Assembly (NCBI GenBank): GCA_947084925.1
Contig: CAMTUJ010000042.1
Location: 1 to 32,976 of the forward strand
Reading direction: 5' to 3'
Length of the DNA: 32,976 nucleotides
Origin: JAGPUQ01 sp947084925
Lineage (GTDB): Bacteria; Pseudomonadota; Gammaproteobacteria; Pseudomonadales; Porticoccaceae
The notes beneath the pieces were generated by a model. The model made no database searches, had not been told where the DNA came from, and saw only the letters and a list, made by a program, of their open reading frames with translations. This document shows, piece by piece, positions 32,556 to 32,976 of this stretch. A program made the position numbers and the translations under genes. How positions within the stretch are numbered: position 1 is the first letter of the stretch; each line of letters starts with the position of its first letter.

Positions 32556-32895
32556 GAAATAGGGGACAGACCACGTTTTCCGGAAAGGAAATAGGGGACA
32601 GACCACGTTTTCCCCCAGCAGGAAATAGGGGACAGACCACGTTTTACAGAAACGCGAGAAATAGGGGACAGACCACGTTTTCCGCGGTTTCTGCGCGAGA
32701 AATAGGGGACAGACCACGTTTTCCGCGGTTTCTGGGTTCCCGCCTACGCGCGGGAAATAGGGGACAGACCACGTTTTCCGTACTGAATAACCGTCAGGGG
32801 GAAATAGGGGACAGACCACGTTTTCCGCGGTTTCTGGGTTCCCGCCTACGCGGGAACGACGATTAGAACAAAAATAGGGGACAGACCACGTTTTC
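32556..32895 (+). repeat. array of eight direct repeats with core GGGGACAGACCACGTTTT
   Basis: Eight copies of a 24-25 base unit (GAAAT, then the core, then C) lie in the same direction: 32556-32580, 32588-32612, 32622-32645, 32658-32682, 32699-32723, 32754-32778, 32801-32825 and 32871-32895. The core is identical in all; only the first base of copy 8 (A for G) and the base after copy 3 vary. Start-to-start steps are 32, 34, 36, 41, 55, 47 and 70. Several spacers begin CCGCGGTTTCT. The array fills the space between the pilA terminator and a transposase-like start. It holds no gene; frames on the minus strand just repeat VCPLF or SVPYF peptides. Confidence 0.95.
32732..32861 (+). repeat. two CTGGGTTCCCGC palindromes within the array
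   Basis: CTGGGTTCCCGCCTACGCG occurs at 32732-32750 and 32834-32852. In the second, GTTCCCGC (32838-32845) and GCGGGAAC (32850-32857) are perfect arms around CTAC, followed by GACG. The first has two additional bases (CG) and runs into repeat copy 6. The outline CTGG-TCCCGC-GCGGGA-GACG matches the inverted pair between coaE and pilD, so one palindrome family is present at both sites. Confidence 0.8.
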
Positions 32896-32949
32896 CCCGG
32901 TTTCCGTTATGCTCCACCGGGTTCGGTGAAGACAGCCAAGGAGTTGGCC

Positions 32950-32976
32950 ATGCCGCGACGTGCCCGCCTGGTGCTC
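32950..32976 (+). CDS. probable REP-associated Y1-type transposase, first nine codons
   Basis: ATG 32950 follows AAGGAG (32938-32943) at seven bases and opens the frame MPRRARLVL, which continues past the window. From memory this is the usual N-terminus of IS200-like Y1 HUH transposases of the REP-associated (RAYT) group, which continue with a PG-x-x-HH-x-x-RG-like stretch. The repeat array directly upstream supports that reading. With nine residues visible the call rests on the start, the ribosome site and context; the HUH and tyrosine motifs are off the edge. Confidence 0.5.

Noticed and set aside
31962..32819. Minus-strand ORF with repeated KTWSVPYF / VCPLF peptides
   Set aside because: It is only the translated DNA repeat array plus the antisense of pilA. 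There is no ribosome site or domain.
32556..32895. CRISPR array
   Set aside because: Repeats are short and spacing is irregular (steps 32 to 70), with some spacers of only 7-12 bases. Several spacers share sequence, and no cas gene is near.

Overview
This is a high-GC chromosomal segment of a gammaproteobacterium. The evidence is the gene order: rsmI, rnpB and mraZ lead into a complete division and cell wall (dcw) cluster that runs through ftsZ to lpxC, secA, argJ and mutT. A pilD-pilC-pilB block follows, divergent from a type IV pilin gene. MurE has the DNPR motif of meso-diaminopimelate ligases, and LpxC makes lipid A, so the cell is Gram-negative. I cannot name a genus from the sequence alone.

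Layout. Positions 2-1675 hold the 3' part of rsmI and a tesB-type thioesterase (+). A perfect two-sided terminator at 1697-1731 separates them from a phosphotriesterase-family hydrolase on the minus strand (1752-2699). RNase P RNA (rnpB) lies at 2829-3189. A strong sigma70-like promoter and an MraZ-type operator (three TGGGN boxes at 10-nt steps) precede mraZ. From 3505 to 17693 the genes mraZ, rsmH, ftsL, ftsI, murE, murF, mraY, murD, ftsW, murG, murC, ddl and ftsQ are packed with overlaps or gaps of a few bases. ftsA and ftsZ follow with short gaps, then a hairpin-rich gap, lpxC, an M23 peptidase, secA, argJ and mutT (to 26651). Together these genes make UDP-MurNAc-pentapeptide and lipid II, flip or polymerise and cross-link it at the septum, and assemble the Z ring. 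murB is not in the cluster. ddl carries a frameshift.

The minus-strand block pilB-pilC-pilD-coaE-yacG (31604 down to 26638) meets mutT tail to tail, and pilA points the other way at 31977. PilA is the pilin, PilB the assembly ATPase, PilC the platform protein and PilD the prepilin peptidase; coaE and yacG are housekeeping passengers.

The accessory part is the last 0.5 kb. After the pilA terminator there are eight same-direction copies of a roughly 25-nt motif, with embedded CTGG-GTTCCCGC/GCGGGAAC palindromes. They end just before the first nine codons (MPRRARLVL) of what looks like a REP-associated Y1-type transposase, cut by the window edge. A related palindrome occurs as a large inverted pair between coaE and pilD. 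These repeats, the ddl frameshift, an SSQ (not SSN) motif in FtsI and an insertion in SecA are the main items for a second look.
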